Shown piece by piece: positions 17,267 through 26,416 of a stretch of 64,000 bases of DNA. Origin of the DNA: Paenisporosarcina sp. OV554 (lineage in GTDB: Bacteria > Bacillota > Bacilli > Bacillales_A > Planococcaceae). Position 1 is the stretch's first letter, and each line of letters starts with the position of its first letter. The DNA lies in assembly GCF_003058165.1 (NCBI RefSeq), contig NZ_QBUC01000004.1, forward strand, positions 1 to 64,000. Direction: 5' to 3'. The notes below the pieces were generated by a model. It was not told the DNA's origin. It worked only from the letters and a program-made list of their open reading frames with translations, and did not search any database. A program made the position numbers and the translations under genes.

Positions 17267-18040
17267 TTATTTTCCTTTAAACAATGGTTCGCGTTTTTCA
17301 ATAAAAGCAGAAATCCCTTCTTGCGCGTCTTCAGAAATGAAAACGGTTCCAAAAGATTGTGCTTCTGCTTTCACACCTTCATTATACGCATAAGTCTTCG
17401 CGTATTGTAGCATTTCAATCGCAGCTTTCATTGCAACTGGGCTCTTTTTAGCTATTTTAGTAGCAAGTTCCATTGTTTTCGCAAGTAATTCTTCTTCTGC
17501 ATATGCACGGTTTGCTAGTCCCCATTTAACGGCTTCTAATCCGCTAATTGGTTCGCTAGTTAACAGCATTTCTGCTGCTTTAGGCATACCCACTAAACGA
17601 GGTAGACGCTGAGTTCCAGCAAAACCAGGAATCAAGCCAAGCTGTAATTCAGGCAATCCTAGTTTAGCATTTTCAGATACGATACGCATGTGACAACTCA
17701 TGGCAAGTTCAAGACCACCGCCAAGAGCAGCACCATGAATCGAAGCGATGAAAGGTTTAGAGAATCGTTCTAGACGTTCAAAAATTTCTTGGCCGCTAGC
17801 AGCTAAAGCTGAAAATTCTTCTCCAGTTTTAATTTGAGTAAATTCTTTAATGTCTGCACCCGCTGAGAAGAAACGACCCTCACCGTGCAATACGATAACA
17901 CGAACACTATCATCATTCTCAACAGCATCCATTAATTCATTAACTTCGACAATAAGAGCGCGTGATAATGCATTTGCTGGTGGTCGATTAATCGTTACTT
18001 TCGCAACGTGATCTTCTACAGTCCAACTTAAAAATTCCAT
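17267..18040 (-). CDS. fadB: Enoyl-CoA hydratase/crotonase (FadB-type)
   Basis: 257-residue crotonase-family enzyme, expected to hydrate trans-2-enoyl-CoA in beta-oxidation. It has the oxyanion-hole segments [10 protein letters not shown] and [17 protein letters not shown], and a Glu in [23 protein letters not shown] at the catalytic region. ATG at 18040 is preceded by AAAGGATGG; the GTG at 18058 adjoining the fadR stop is less likely. Same order as fadR-fadB-etfBA in B. subtilis. Confidence 0.93.
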   Translation of the reverse strand: MEFLSWTVEDHVAKVTINRPPANALSRALIVEVNELMDAVENDDSVRVIVLHGEGRFFSAGADIKEFTQIKTGEEFSALAASGQEIFERLERFSKPFIASIHGAALGGGLELAMSCHMRIVSENAKLGLPELQLGLIPGFAGTQRLPRLVGMPKAAEMLLTSEPISGLEAVKWGLANRAYAEEELLAKTMELATKIAKKSPVAMKAAIEMLQYAKTYAYNEGVKAEAQSFGTVFISEDAQEGISAFIEKREPLFKGK

Positions 18041-18058
18041 AGACGTCCATCCTTTCAC

Positions 18059-18640
18059 TTATGCTTTCATACCACCGAGTAATAATTTATGAACTTTAGG
18101 AGCTAATTTCATTAAATCATACTTCTGTTCATTCATTACCCAAGTAGTGATCGTCTCATCAATTGTACCAAAGACCATGTGTCTCGCAAGACGAATATCC
18201 AATTCTTCACTAAATTCACCATTTTCAATACCTTCAATCAAGATATCATCTAGTAACATAAGATACTCTTTTAACACTTCATTAATTTTTAAACGAATTT
18301 CTTTATTAGATTGGCGTAATTCTAACTGAGTAACGATAGCTAAATGGTGATCTGTCGCTAGCACACGAAAATGATTTTCCACCATTTTCAATAGTTTGTC
18401 TGACGAATTTGTACCATCCTTAATAATGGTTTGTAAATTATCAACGAATAGCCCCATTTTTTCTTGGAAGACAGATATTAAAATATCTTCTTTGTTTTTA
18501 AAATACAAATAAATGGTTCCGTCAGCGACGCCTGCCTGTTTTGCGATTTTGGAAACTTGTGCTTGGTGATACCCATTTTCCGCAATCACGACTACGGCTG
18601 CATCGATTATTTGTTTAAACTTCGGTTTGTCTCGTTTCAA
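18059..18640 (-). CDS. fadR: FadR, TetR-family repressor of fatty-acid degradation
   Basis: 193-residue TetR-type repressor. The HTH (VIAENGYHQAQVSKIAKQAGVADGTIYLYFKNKEDIL) and the C-terminal LDIRLARHMVFGTIDETITTWVMN are close to B. subtilis FadR (YsiA), which is released from DNA by long-chain acyl-CoA. A TTG start at 18640 gives the family N-terminus MKRDKPKF; GTG codons at 18652 and 18649 are alternatives. A near-perfect palindromic operator lies right upstream, indicating self-control of the fadR-fadB-etfBA unit. Confidence 0.93.
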   Translation of the reverse strand: MKRDKPKFKQIIDAAVVVIAENGYHQAQVSKIAKQAGVADGTIYLYFKNKEDILISVFQEKMGLFVDNLQTIIKDGTNSSDKLLKMVENHFRVLATDHHLAIVTQLELRQSNKEIRLKINEVLKEYLMLLDDILIEGIENGEFSEELDIRLARHMVFGTIDETITTWVMNEQKYDLMKLAPKVHKLLLGGMKA

Positions 18641-18660
18641 AGATATCACCACCCAAAAAA

Positions 18661-18694
18661 TGAAATTGTGAATGAATGTTCATTCACAATTTCA
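18661..18694. promoter_or_regulatory. FadR operator
   Basis: A 34-bp palindrome, imperfect only in the central two bases, with core TGAATGAATGTTCATTCA. It matches the Bacillus FadR box and lies about 20 bases before fadR, between lcfA and fadR. Confidence 0.85.
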
Positions 18695-18728
18695 TCTTAG
18701 ACTGAAGAACTACTGTTGTCAAGAGATG

Positions 18729-20426
18729 TTACGACGTAGCACTGGCTTCTTTATTTTTTTCCTTTTCTTCTTCTACTAATGAACGACGCAGGATTTTCCC
18801 TACCGCTGTTTTTGGTAACTCTTTTCTAAATTCATAGATTCGTGGAACTTTAAAGGATGCTAAGTGTTCCCTGCAGAATGTGTTTAACTCTTCTTCAGTA
18901 ATTTGTTCATTTTCTTTTAAAACAATATAAGCTTTTACGGTTTCTCCACGATAAGCATCTGGAACACCTACAGCTACACATTCTTGAATAGACGGATGTT
19001 CATACAATACTTCTTCGATTTCACGAGGATAAATATTGTATCCTCCCGCTATAATCATATCTTTCTTACGATCAACTACATAGAAATAACCTTTATCATC
19101 CATATACCCTAAGTCACCAGTCAATAACCAACCATCTCGCATTGTATGTGCAGTGTCTTCCGGACGATTCCAATAACCTTTCATAATTTGCGGACCACGA
19201 ACACAAATCTCGCCAATTTCACCTACTGGCATTGGCTCTGTAGAATCTACTTGGAAAATAGCTGCATCAGTATCTGGCCATGGAACTCCAACTGATCCTT
19301 TAATTCGGTCATTCGCCCAAACAAAGTTAGCATGCGTAACAGGTGAAGACTCAGTTAATCCATAGCCTTCTACTAATTTACCACCTGTAACTTGTTCAAA
19401 CTTTTCCTGAACTTCAACTGGTAATGGAGCGGAACCGCTTAAACAAGCTACAATTGATGATAAATCATACTTCGCAATATCTGGGTGATTCAATAATCCA
19501 ATATAAATGGTTGGAGCACCTGGGAACAAAGTTGGTTTTTGTTTATCAATCGTTTTCAAAGCTGTTTCAACATCAAACTTAGGTAATAATACCATGCGGT
19601 TTCCAAGCATGACAGATAAAATTAACACGGTCGTCATACCGTAAACATGGAAGAATGGTAAAATCCCTAAAATTGTCCCCTCACCTTTTTTACTCTTATA
19701 TAGCCAAGAATCACACATCGTTGCATTTGAAATTAAATTTTTATGTGACAACATGACACCTTTAGGGAATCCAGTGGTCCCCCCCGTATATTGTAAAATC
19801 GCCACATCTTCTTCGAAATCAAAAGGCACCTCAATTTTTTCAACTTTCCCTACCTTCATAACTTCTGGGAATAAGTGATTCATTCCACGATGTTCGACTT
19901 TAACCGTAAATCCATATTGTTTCTTTTGAACAAATGGATAAATTTTGTTTTTCGGGAACGGTAAGTAATCTTTAATGCCTGTAATAATAATGTTTTCTAA
20001 CTCTGTTTCTTTTATTACCTTTGTTATTCGAGGGTACAAGATATCGAGTGATAAAATAGCTTTTGCACCAGAGTCTTTCATTTGGTAAGCAATTTCACGT
20101 TCCGTATACAGCGGGTTGGTTTGAACCACAATTGCCCCTGCATACAAAATCCCATAATAGCCTATTGCATTTTGAGGGCAGTTCGGCAACATAATCGCAA
20201 CACGATCACCTTTTTGGATTCCTAGATTTTGTAAATAGCTAGCAAACTTTAGAGAAGATTCATAGAGTTCTCGATATGTGACATCCTTCCCAAGAAAATG
20301 AATGGCCACTTTTTCCGGATAATTTTGAAAAGCGCGTGTCAAATATTCCTGAACTGGAATTGCTTCATATGACAGTGTATGCGGAATTTCTGGTGGATAT
20401 TGCGCCAACCATGGTTTTGTAGTCAT
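18729..20426 (-). CDS. lcfA: Long-chain fatty-acid-CoA ligase
   Basis: 565-residue adenylate-forming enzyme activating long-chain fatty acids to acyl-CoA. Core motifs: P-loop YTGGTTGFPKGVMLSH, EGYGLTESSPV, GDLGYMDDKGYFYVVDRKKDMII and C-terminal PKTAVGKILRR. It begins the fatty-acid cluster ahead of fadR. A short inverted repeat GAATATTCCTATTC at 20456-20469 lies upstream but fits the FadR box poorly. Confidence 0.96.
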   Translation of the reverse strand: MTTKPWLAQYPPEIPHTLSYEAIPVQEYLTRAFQNYPEKVAIHFLGKDVTYRELYESSLKFASYLQNLGIQKGDRVAIMLPNCPQNAIGYYGILYAGAIVVQTNPLYTEREIAYQMKDSGAKAILSLDILYPRITKVIKETELENIIITGIKDYLPFPKNKIYPFVQKKQYGFTVKVEHRGMNHLFPEVMKVGKVEKIEVPFDFEEDVAILQYTGGTTGFPKGVMLSHKNLISNATMCDSWLYKSKKGEGTILGILPFFHVYGMTTVLILSVMLGNRMVLLPKFDVETALKTIDKQKPTLFPGAPTIYIGLLNHPDIAKYDLSSIVACLSGSAPLPVEVQEKFEQVTGGKLVEGYGLTESSPVTHANFVWANDRIKGSVGVPWPDTDAAIFQVDSTEPMPVGEIGEICVRGPQIMKGYWNRPEDTAHTMRDGWLLTGDLGYMDDKGYFYVVDRKKDMIIAGGYNIYPREIEEVLYEHPSIQECVAVGVPDAYRGETVKAYIVLKENEQITEEELNTFCREHLASFKVPRIYEFRKELPKTAVGKILRRSLVEEEKEKNKEASATS

Positions 20427-20508
20427 TTTATGTTTCCCCCTTTTTATAATCGTTTGAATATTCCTATTCTTTATTATAGGGAATCATGTATCCGCTTTCA
20501 ATTTTTAT

Positions 20509-20543
20509 TAAAAAAAGCATGGGACATTTTACACACCCCATGC
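20509..20543 (-). terminator. Terminator after the DUF350/small membrane gene pair
   Basis: On the minus strand GCATGGG and CCCATGC are followed by seven T. Confidence 0.8.
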
Positions 20544-20551
20544 GACTTTAG

Positions 20552-20632
20552 TCATTTTCCATATAAAAAGATGATGCCTACAATGAAAAAACCGATACAA
20601 ACCACAAGTAATACTTTTGCTAATTTTTCCAC
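20552..20632 (-). CDS. Small single-span membrane peptide, 26 residues
   Basis: A short gene beginning with GTG at 20632, preceded by AGGAG at eight bases that overlaps the stop region of the DUF350 gene. The product is a basic N-terminus followed by one hydrophobic span (KVLLVVCIGFFIVGIIFL) and ends YGK. It is closely linked to the DUF350 gene and followed by a terminator. Function unknown; it might be an accessory to the DUF350 membrane protein. Confidence 0.5.
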   Translation of the reverse strand: MEKLAKVLLVVCIGFFIVGIIFLYGK

Positions 20633-20643
20633 TACTACCACTC

Positions 20644-21057
20644 CTATGAAATACTTGCACCGATAACAAATGACAATCCAACAGAAATGGATAGAGAAAT
20701 GAATCCGACAGAGCGATTATCATTTTCAATCTCACGATCAATATTGAATTTTGGTGTTAAAAATTCAAATAAGAAATACGCAACGATGAGTAAAGCGAAA
20801 CCGTATAAACCCCACCCTATCATTTCAGAGAGTGAATTATGATTTTCGATGGAATAGCGAAAAATATTCGCTACACCGAAAATTTTACCACCAGTAGCCA
20901 TTGCTACTGCAACATTTCCTTTTTGAATCTCTTGCCAGTTATTATACTTCGTAACGATTTCAAACAATATCATTGTTAAAATCAAACATAATACGACGAC
21001 ACTAAAATACCCAGCTGTTTCTACTAAGGGATGCTGCCAAAAATTCAGACTTAACAT
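20644..21057 (-). CDS. yshE: DUF350 membrane protein (YshE homologue)
   Basis: 137-residue protein with about four hydrophobic segments, starting with LVETAGYFSVVVLCLILTMILFEIV. The DUF350 feature of polar residues between spans (KGNVAVAMATGGKIFGVANIF) is present. Position between mutS2 and lcfA is the same as yshE in B. subtilis. Function unknown. Confidence 0.85.
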   Translation of the reverse strand: MLSLNFWQHPLVETAGYFSVVVLCLILTMILFEIVTKYNNWQEIQKGNVAVAMATGGKIFGVANIFRYSIENHNSLSEMIGWGLYGFALLIVAYFLFEFLTPKFNIDREIENDNRSVGFISLSISVGLSFVIGASIS

Positions 21058-21154
21058 ATGTTTACTCCTTCAAGCGTTTCTAGTTTTTACGGATGAAACG
21101 CGATTTGGTTTCAAATACCTGAAAGCCAAATATATTACGCTGGAACTGAGCCGA

Positions 21155-23518
21155 TTATTTTAATTCAACGATGGTAACACCGTGTCCGCCTTCTCCTGCT
21201 TCACCAAATCGATAATTTTTTACACGCGAATGATTTTTCAAGAATTGTTGAATACCTTGTCTCAGTGCACCTGTTCCTTTGCCGTGAATAATCGATACTT
21301 GATGATAACTAGATAAAACGGCATCATCAATGTATTTCTCAGCTCTGAGAATGGCATCTTCAAATCGTTCTCCACGCAAATCCAGTTCTAATTTTACGTA
21401 AGTATCTCGACCTTTAACATGGGACATAGCAACTGTTTCTTTTTGTTTCTCTGGTTTGAGATACTCTAAGTCATTTTCCGCTACTTTCATTTTCAAAATC
21501 CCGATTTGAACGCTCCATTCGTTGTTTGAAACTTTATCAAGTAAGATTCCTTTTTGACCATAACTCAAGACTTTCACTTCATCACCCTTAGTTAGGGTCA
21601 TTTGGCGTGCTTTGATTTGTTGTTGCTTCTTCAATACGGTATTTTCCGGTGTTGCTTTTTCTAAGCGTTTACGAACATCGATTAATTCGTGGTCTTTAAT
21701 TACGTGTTGAGCATTTTTTTGCATCGCTCGAAGTTCTGCAATTATGCCTTCTGCTTCTCTTTTTGCTTCGTCCACAATTTTACGAGCTTTATCTTTAGCC
21801 TTTTGTTCGACCTTTTCTTTTTGATCTTCAAAGTGTTGTAATTGAGCAGACAAATCCGCTTTAATCTTCTCTGATTCAAGTCGTAATATACTCGATTGTT
21901 CCGCATCTTTTTCAGATTGTTTGCGACTGACTTCAAGCGAAGCAATCATTGATTCCACTTCGTGACGGTCTGTGCCTGTAAATGATTGAGCATGGGTAAT
22001 AATATGTTTTGGCAATCCAAGTCGTTTTGAAATTTCAAAAGCATTACTACGTCCAGGGACACCAATTAATAATTTGTAGGTTGGACTTAATGTTTCAACA
22101 TCGAACTCCACACTAGCATTCGCTACACCAGGTCGGTTATAGCCGTAAGCTTTTAATTCTGGATAGTGAGTCGTTGCCATGACAAGCGCACCTCGACCAT
22201 GAACTTCATCCAACAATGAAATGGCAAGCGCTGCTCCTTCTTGGGGGTCTGTACCTGCTCCAAGTTCATCAAATAGCACAAGGCTGCGTTCATCGAACTT
22301 TGATAAAATATCAACAATATTGACCATATGAGACGAGAATGTACTTAAGCTTTGTTCAATAGATTGCTCATCTCCGATATCCGCGAAAATCTGATCAAAT
22401 ACCGCCACTTCAGAACCATCTAATACGGGAATAGGAATACCAGCTTGCGCCATTAATGTGCATAATCCAACCGTTTTAAGCGTAACTGTTTTACCGCCTG
22501 TATTTGGTCCTGTAATGACGATTGCTGTAATATCATCACCAAATTCAATGGTATTCGCAACTGCCTCTTCAATATTCAATAATGGATGGCGGGCTTTCAC
22601 TAAACGTATGATACTTTTATCGTTGACTGTTGGTTTCGTACATTTATGTTCTTGACCATATTTTGCTTTGGCTAAAATAACATCTATTTCACCTAATATT
22701 TGAACGAGACCAAATAAATCATGTGCTACAGCTTGTACTTCCAGTGATAAGGCCAATAATATACGCTCGATCTCTTCTTGTTCTTTCATTTTGAGTCGTC
22801 GAATTTCATTGTTCGCTTGCACGACTGCGTCGGGTTCGATAAATAACGTTTGTCCAGAAGAGGACTGATCATGTACGATTCCGCCATAGTTTCCACGGTA
22901 CTCTTGTTTTACTGGAATAACGAATCGATCATTTCGTATCGTAATAATGGAATCGGATAACATTTTCGATGCATTTTTCCCACGTGTATAGCTTTCTAAT
23001 TTTTCACGTACACGGCTTTCTTGAGACCGTAATTGCTGACGAATCGTTCGTAGTTGGGTACTTGCACTATCTAAAACTGCACCATTATCATCAATACACG
23101 CAATGATTTCATGTTCAAGAGCCGTTAAGATGGGGAGTGCTTGTTTTCGTTCAATAAAGTAAGGGATTTTTATATCTTCCGATACTTCTACTGCTTCGAG
23201 AAATTGACGTAATATGCGACTAGCACGAATGGTACTCGCTATTTCCATTAGTTCAGTCGGACTTAACATCCCGCCTATTTGTGCGCGTTTTGCATGTCCT
23301 CGCACATCAAATATGCCGCCCATTGGCACATTGCCACGTACGCGTAAGAGATCTAGACCTTCATCCATTTCATCTAACAACCGCTTAACTTCCTCTAATA
23401 CGATGGAAGGTTCAAGTAAATCTAATTGGGCTCGACCAAGTGAGGATGTACAAAAATTCGCAACTTGTTCTCTCACTTTATCAAATTCGAGTGTTTTCAA
23501 TGCTCGTTTCGTTATCAT
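21155..23518 (-). CDS. mutS2: MutS2, endonuclease MutS2 / ribosome-rescue factor
   Basis: 787 residues. The MutS-type ATPase shows Walker A TGPNTGGKTVTLKT, the Walker B region LVLFDELGAGTDP and the conserved ATTHYPELKAY. A long coiled coil follows (about 510-620), then a KOW-like domain and the C-terminal Smr nuclease domain (ELDLRGERFEDA and IHGKGTGALR). Known roles include suppressing recombination and, in B. subtilis, splitting collided ribosomes. It follows polX closely. Confidence 0.96.
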   Translation of the reverse strand: MITKRALKTLEFDKVREQVANFCTSSLGRAQLDLLEPSIVLEEVKRLLDEMDEGLDLLRVRGNVPMGGIFDVRGHAKRAQIGGMLSPTELMEIASTIRASRILRQFLEAVEVSEDIKIPYFIERKQALPILTALEHEIIACIDDNGAVLDSASTQLRTIRQQLRSQESRVREKLESYTRGKNASKMLSDSIITIRNDRFVIPVKQEYRGNYGGIVHDQSSSGQTLFIEPDAVVQANNEIRRLKMKEQEEIERILLALSLEVQAVAHDLFGLVQILGEIDVILAKAKYGQEHKCTKPTVNDKSIIRLVKARHPLLNIEEAVANTIEFGDDITAIVITGPNTGGKTVTLKTVGLCTLMAQAGIPIPVLDGSEVAVFDQIFADIGDEQSIEQSLSTFSSHMVNIVDILSKFDERSLVLFDELGAGTDPQEGAALAISLLDEVHGRGALVMATTHYPELKAYGYNRPGVANASVEFDVETLSPTYKLLIGVPGRSNAFEISKRLGLPKHIITHAQSFTGTDRHEVESMIASLEVSRKQSEKDAEQSSILRLESEKIKADLSAQLQHFEDQKEKVEQKAKDKARKIVDEAKREAEGIIAELRAMQKNAQHVIKDHELIDVRKRLEKATPENTVLKKQQQIKARQMTLTKGDEVKVLSYGQKGILLDKVSNNEWSVQIGILKMKVAENDLEYLKPEKQKETVAMSHVKGRDTYVKLELDLRGERFEDAILRAEKYIDDAVLSSYHQVSIIHGKGTGALRQGIQQFLKNHSRVKNYRFGEAGEGGHGVTIVELK

Positions 23519-23550
23519 TCAAAACACCTCCTTAATTTCTTTAGTGAATT

Positions 23551-25254
23551 TTAATCGTTTAAATACTTCTTCAATTTATCGTAAGACCATGTATTTACAA
23601 TCAAGTCTTTTTTTAACCATGCTTTTTGTGCATATTTCACGCCGATATCCATAAATCTTAACTGGTCTATAGCATGCGCATCTGTATTGATAGCAATCGG
23701 TACTTGTAAGTTTTGAGCTTCAATTAAATATTCAGTAGCTAAATCTAGTCGATGCGGGTTGGCATTTAATTCTAAAATTTTGCCATATTCAGCAGCCCAT
23801 TTGATTAATTGTGAAACGTCTGGATTATAGCCGTTACGTTTTCCAATTATACGTCCGGTTGGATGGGCAATCATATCGACATGTTTGTTTTTCATAGCCG
23901 TAAATAATCGTTCCATAATTTTTTCTTGTGGTTGGCTAAAACTTGAATGAATCGATGCAATAACAAAATCAAGTTCAGCAAGAAGGTCATCATCAAAATC
24001 TAGTGAGCCATCCGGTAATATATCCATTTCGGTACCCGCCAAAATGTGAATCGATGGATACTCCTTTTGAATTTTGCGAATTTCATTAATTTGTTCGCGT
24101 AAACGTTCTGCAGATAAACCATTTGCTACGCGCAAATAATGTGAGTGATCTGTAATGGCCATATGAGTGTACCCTTTTGCCAAACATGCTTCAACCATTT
24201 CACGCAAGGTATGAGCACCGTCTGAATGGGTGGTATGCATATGTAAATCGGCTTTTATAGATTCCCTATTGATAAGATCTTTTAATTCATCTTGACGGTT
24301 AAATTCTTTGGAATCTTCACGCACAGCGGGTGGAAAATAAGGAAGTCCAAAATGCGCGAAGAAATCATGTTCCGTCTCAAATGTTTGATTTGAGCCATCT
24401 TCTTGCTCCACTCCATACTCACTGATTTTCTTTCCTTCAGCTTTAGCTATCTGACGGAGCTTGACGTTATGATCTTTTGATCCAGTGAAATGATGAAGAG
24501 CTGTTACGTAAGCTGCAGGTTCAACTAGTCGAAAATCGACATCAATCATTTCTTCAAGATCAATCGTAACTGAAACTTTTGTGTCGCCAGCTGCAATAAT
24601 TTCAGTAACGGGCAACTCTTTTAATAGAGCTTCTCTTACTGTAACAATATCTGTGGTTGCGATGATGAAATCAAGGTCTTTACTTGTTTCCTTCACTCGG
24701 CGAAAACTACCTGCCACTGAAAACTTGTCAATATGTGTGATTTTATTTAAGATAGCTTCGATAAATAACACTGCCGTCTCTAAGCGCCAAATAGGTAATC
24801 TATCTGGTCTTGATTCAAACTGGTCCAATTCTTTCAAGATTTTCACTTGTGTTTTTTCACCAAAACCTGCTAGTGACTGAATTTCCCCATCAACACAAGC
24901 TTGTTTTAAAGACTCTACTGAATCGACTCCGAGTTCTTGATATAACTTCGCTATTTTCTTTCCACCAAGACCTGGAAGTTTTAATAGTGGTAACAGTCCA
25001 CTTGGCACAGATGCTTCTAATGCCTGTAATTCTGAAGACTTTCCCGTTTCTTTCAATTCATCAATAACAGCAGCAGTACCTTTTCCAATGCCTTTTAATT
25101 TCGTAACATCGTCGATTTCAGAAAAGCTTCTTGCATCAAGTTCGAGTGCTTGTGCCGCTTTACGGAAAGCAGAAACTTTAAATGGGTTTTCTCCTTTTAA
25201 TTCCATATATAAAGCAATTTTCTCTAAAGTTCGGATAACCACTTTTTTATTCAT
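23551..25254 (-). CDS. polX: DNA polymerase/3'-5' exonuclease PolX
   Basis: 567-residue X-family polymerase acting in base-excision repair. The N-terminal half has HhH motifs (KLKGIGKGTAAVIDEL, LPGLGGKKIAKLY) and palm-domain acidic residues in KDLDFIIA; the C-terminal PHP exonuclease domain starts ADLHMHTTHSDG with further metal ligands in ITDHSHY and TEMDILPDG. ATG at 25254 is preceded by GGAGG; a longer frame to 25287 enters the repeat element and is rejected. Confidence 0.95.
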   Translation of the reverse strand: MNKKVVIRTLEKIALYMELKGENPFKVSAFRKAAQALELDARSFSEIDDVTKLKGIGKGTAAVIDELKETGKSSELQALEASVPSGLLPLLKLPGLGGKKIAKLYQELGVDSVESLKQACVDGEIQSLAGFGEKTQVKILKELDQFESRPDRLPIWRLETAVLFIEAILNKITHIDKFSVAGSFRRVKETSKDLDFIIATTDIVTVREALLKELPVTEIIAAGDTKVSVTIDLEEMIDVDFRLVEPAAYVTALHHFTGSKDHNVKLRQIAKAEGKKISEYGVEQEDGSNQTFETEHDFFAHFGLPYFPPAVREDSKEFNRQDELKDLINRESIKADLHMHTTHSDGAHTLREMVEACLAKGYTHMAITDHSHYLRVANGLSAERLREQINEIRKIQKEYPSIHILAGTEMDILPDGSLDFDDDLLAELDFVIASIHSSFSQPQEKIMERLFTAMKNKHVDMIAHPTGRIIGKRNGYNPDVSQLIKWAAEYGKILELNANPHRLDLATEYLIEAQNLQVPIAINTDAHAIDQLRFMDIGVKYAQKAWLKKDLIVNTWSYDKLKKYLND

Positions 25255-25280
25255 ATCTATTCCTCCAGTCTTTAAAACCC

Positions 25281-25483
25281 TGTTCAAAAAGGAGCATTAA
25301 AAGAGCCGAGTAGGTCGAGGCGGCGTAGCCTTCGAGCACCGCAGCGTATGGTTTTGATACGTGAGGAGCGGAGAAGCAAGCCAACGATTAAGGTATACAG
25401 CCTAAATTCGCCACTTTCCGTGGCAACGGCTGCATGACCTGCCTTCTGCAGGCCTCAGCTATTTTAAGCGGACTTTTTGAACA
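25281..25483. mobile_element. 203-bp MITE-like element with inverted ends
   Basis: The ends TGTTCAAAAAG (25281-25291) and CTTTTTGAACA (25473-25483) are perfect inverted repeats; similarity extends imperfectly to about 30 bp including TTAAAA-AGC. The interior is GC-richer than the neighbourhood and has no reading frame. It sits just upstream of polX, after cvpA. No clear target duplication is visible. I do not know its family. Confidence 0.6.
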
Positions 25484-25522
25484 TCCTCTTTAAAAAAACT
25501 CCTCTCGGGATGAGAGAAGTCA

Positions 25523-26062
25523 TCATTCAGTATAGATGTACCACCAATTTTTAACCGTCTCTGATATAAAAGGAGTTTTTGTAAGCATAGACTCAGCTAA
25601 ATTAGAGTTTTCGATTAAGCTCTGGAAAGGTTCGATTGGCAATAACGCCACTACATAAATTAATATGAATAAGAAAACATAAAATTCAATGAATCCTAAA
25701 ATAGCTCCAGTGATTTTACTGATAAACCCTAAAATTGGCAAGTATGATAGGAAGTCGAACATGGATGCTACTAGTTGTAACGCGAATTTCACAACAAAAA
25801 AGATAAGTGCAAACGCGATTAATTGATAAAATGTTTGATCCAAATCAAGTTTATCGATTGCGAATGTAAGCCTTGAACTCGAGTCTACTGTAGGATATGG
25901 AATCCATAACACAAATTTCTCTGCGAGTGGTTTATAATACGTGTAGGCGACTACAAGCGCAATGATAAAACCAGTCATATGTATCAACTGAACGATTAAT
26001 CCTCGTTTAGCACCTACGAATAATCCTATAAATAATACAAGTAAAATAATAATATCTAACAT
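25523..26062 (-). CDS. CvpA-family membrane protein (YshB homologue)
   Basis: 179-residue protein with four hydrophobic segments and the N-terminal LDIIILLVLFIGLFVGAKRGL pattern of the CvpA/colicin V production family. The function in Bacillales is not established. It starts five bases after the zapA stop, as yshB follows zapA in B. subtilis. Confidence 0.9.
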   Translation of the reverse strand: MLDIIILLVLFIGLFVGAKRGLIVQLIHMTGFIIALVVAYTYYKPLAEKFVLWIPYPTVDSSSRLTFAIDKLDLDQTFYQLIAFALIFFVVKFALQLVASMFDFLSYLPILGFISKITGAILGFIEFYVFLFILIYVVALLPIEPFQSLIENSNLAESMLTKTPFISETVKNWWYIYTE

Positions 26063-26066
26063 TTAT

Positions 26067-26327
26067 TCAGCCCTTTAACCTTTTGATTTCTTCTTCTAGT
26101 TGCTCGACTTGTTCTATTAATTTAACATTTTCGTGAACGGTATTGATCGCAGTAAGAACTGCTAGTTTTGCACTATCTAATGAGGGATTGTGCGAATTAA
26201 TTTCTCGCATTTTATCATCAACCATTGAGGCTACTAGACGCATATGACCGCTCGTTTCGGAACCGAGCATTTTATACGTTTGCCCATAAATGTCTACTGA
26301 AACTCGTATTTTATGTTGCTCTGACAA
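26067..26327 (-). CDS. zapA: Cell division protein ZapA
   Basis: 86-residue FtsZ-ring bundling protein. The N-terminal globular part has [14 protein letters not shown] and DKMREI; the C-terminal third is a coiled coil ([17 protein letters not shown]). It is divergent from rnhC and forms a pair with the cvpA gene. Confidence 0.93.
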   Translation of the reverse strand: MSEQHKIRVSVDIYGQTYKMLGSETSGHMRLVASMVDDKMREINSHNPSLDSAKLAVLTAINTVHENVKLIEQVEQLEEEIKRLKG

Positions 26328-26416
26328 AGGGTACCCTCCTCATCAAAATCCTACTATATATCATACCATGAAATAGATAGACTTGGGAATACACACCATT
26401 AGAAAGGAAAGTGATT

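Noticed and set aside
20456-20469. GAATATTCCTATTC inverted repeat as a FadR operator for lcfA
   Set aside because: Only about half of the conserved FadR-box bases match, so it is noted but not called.
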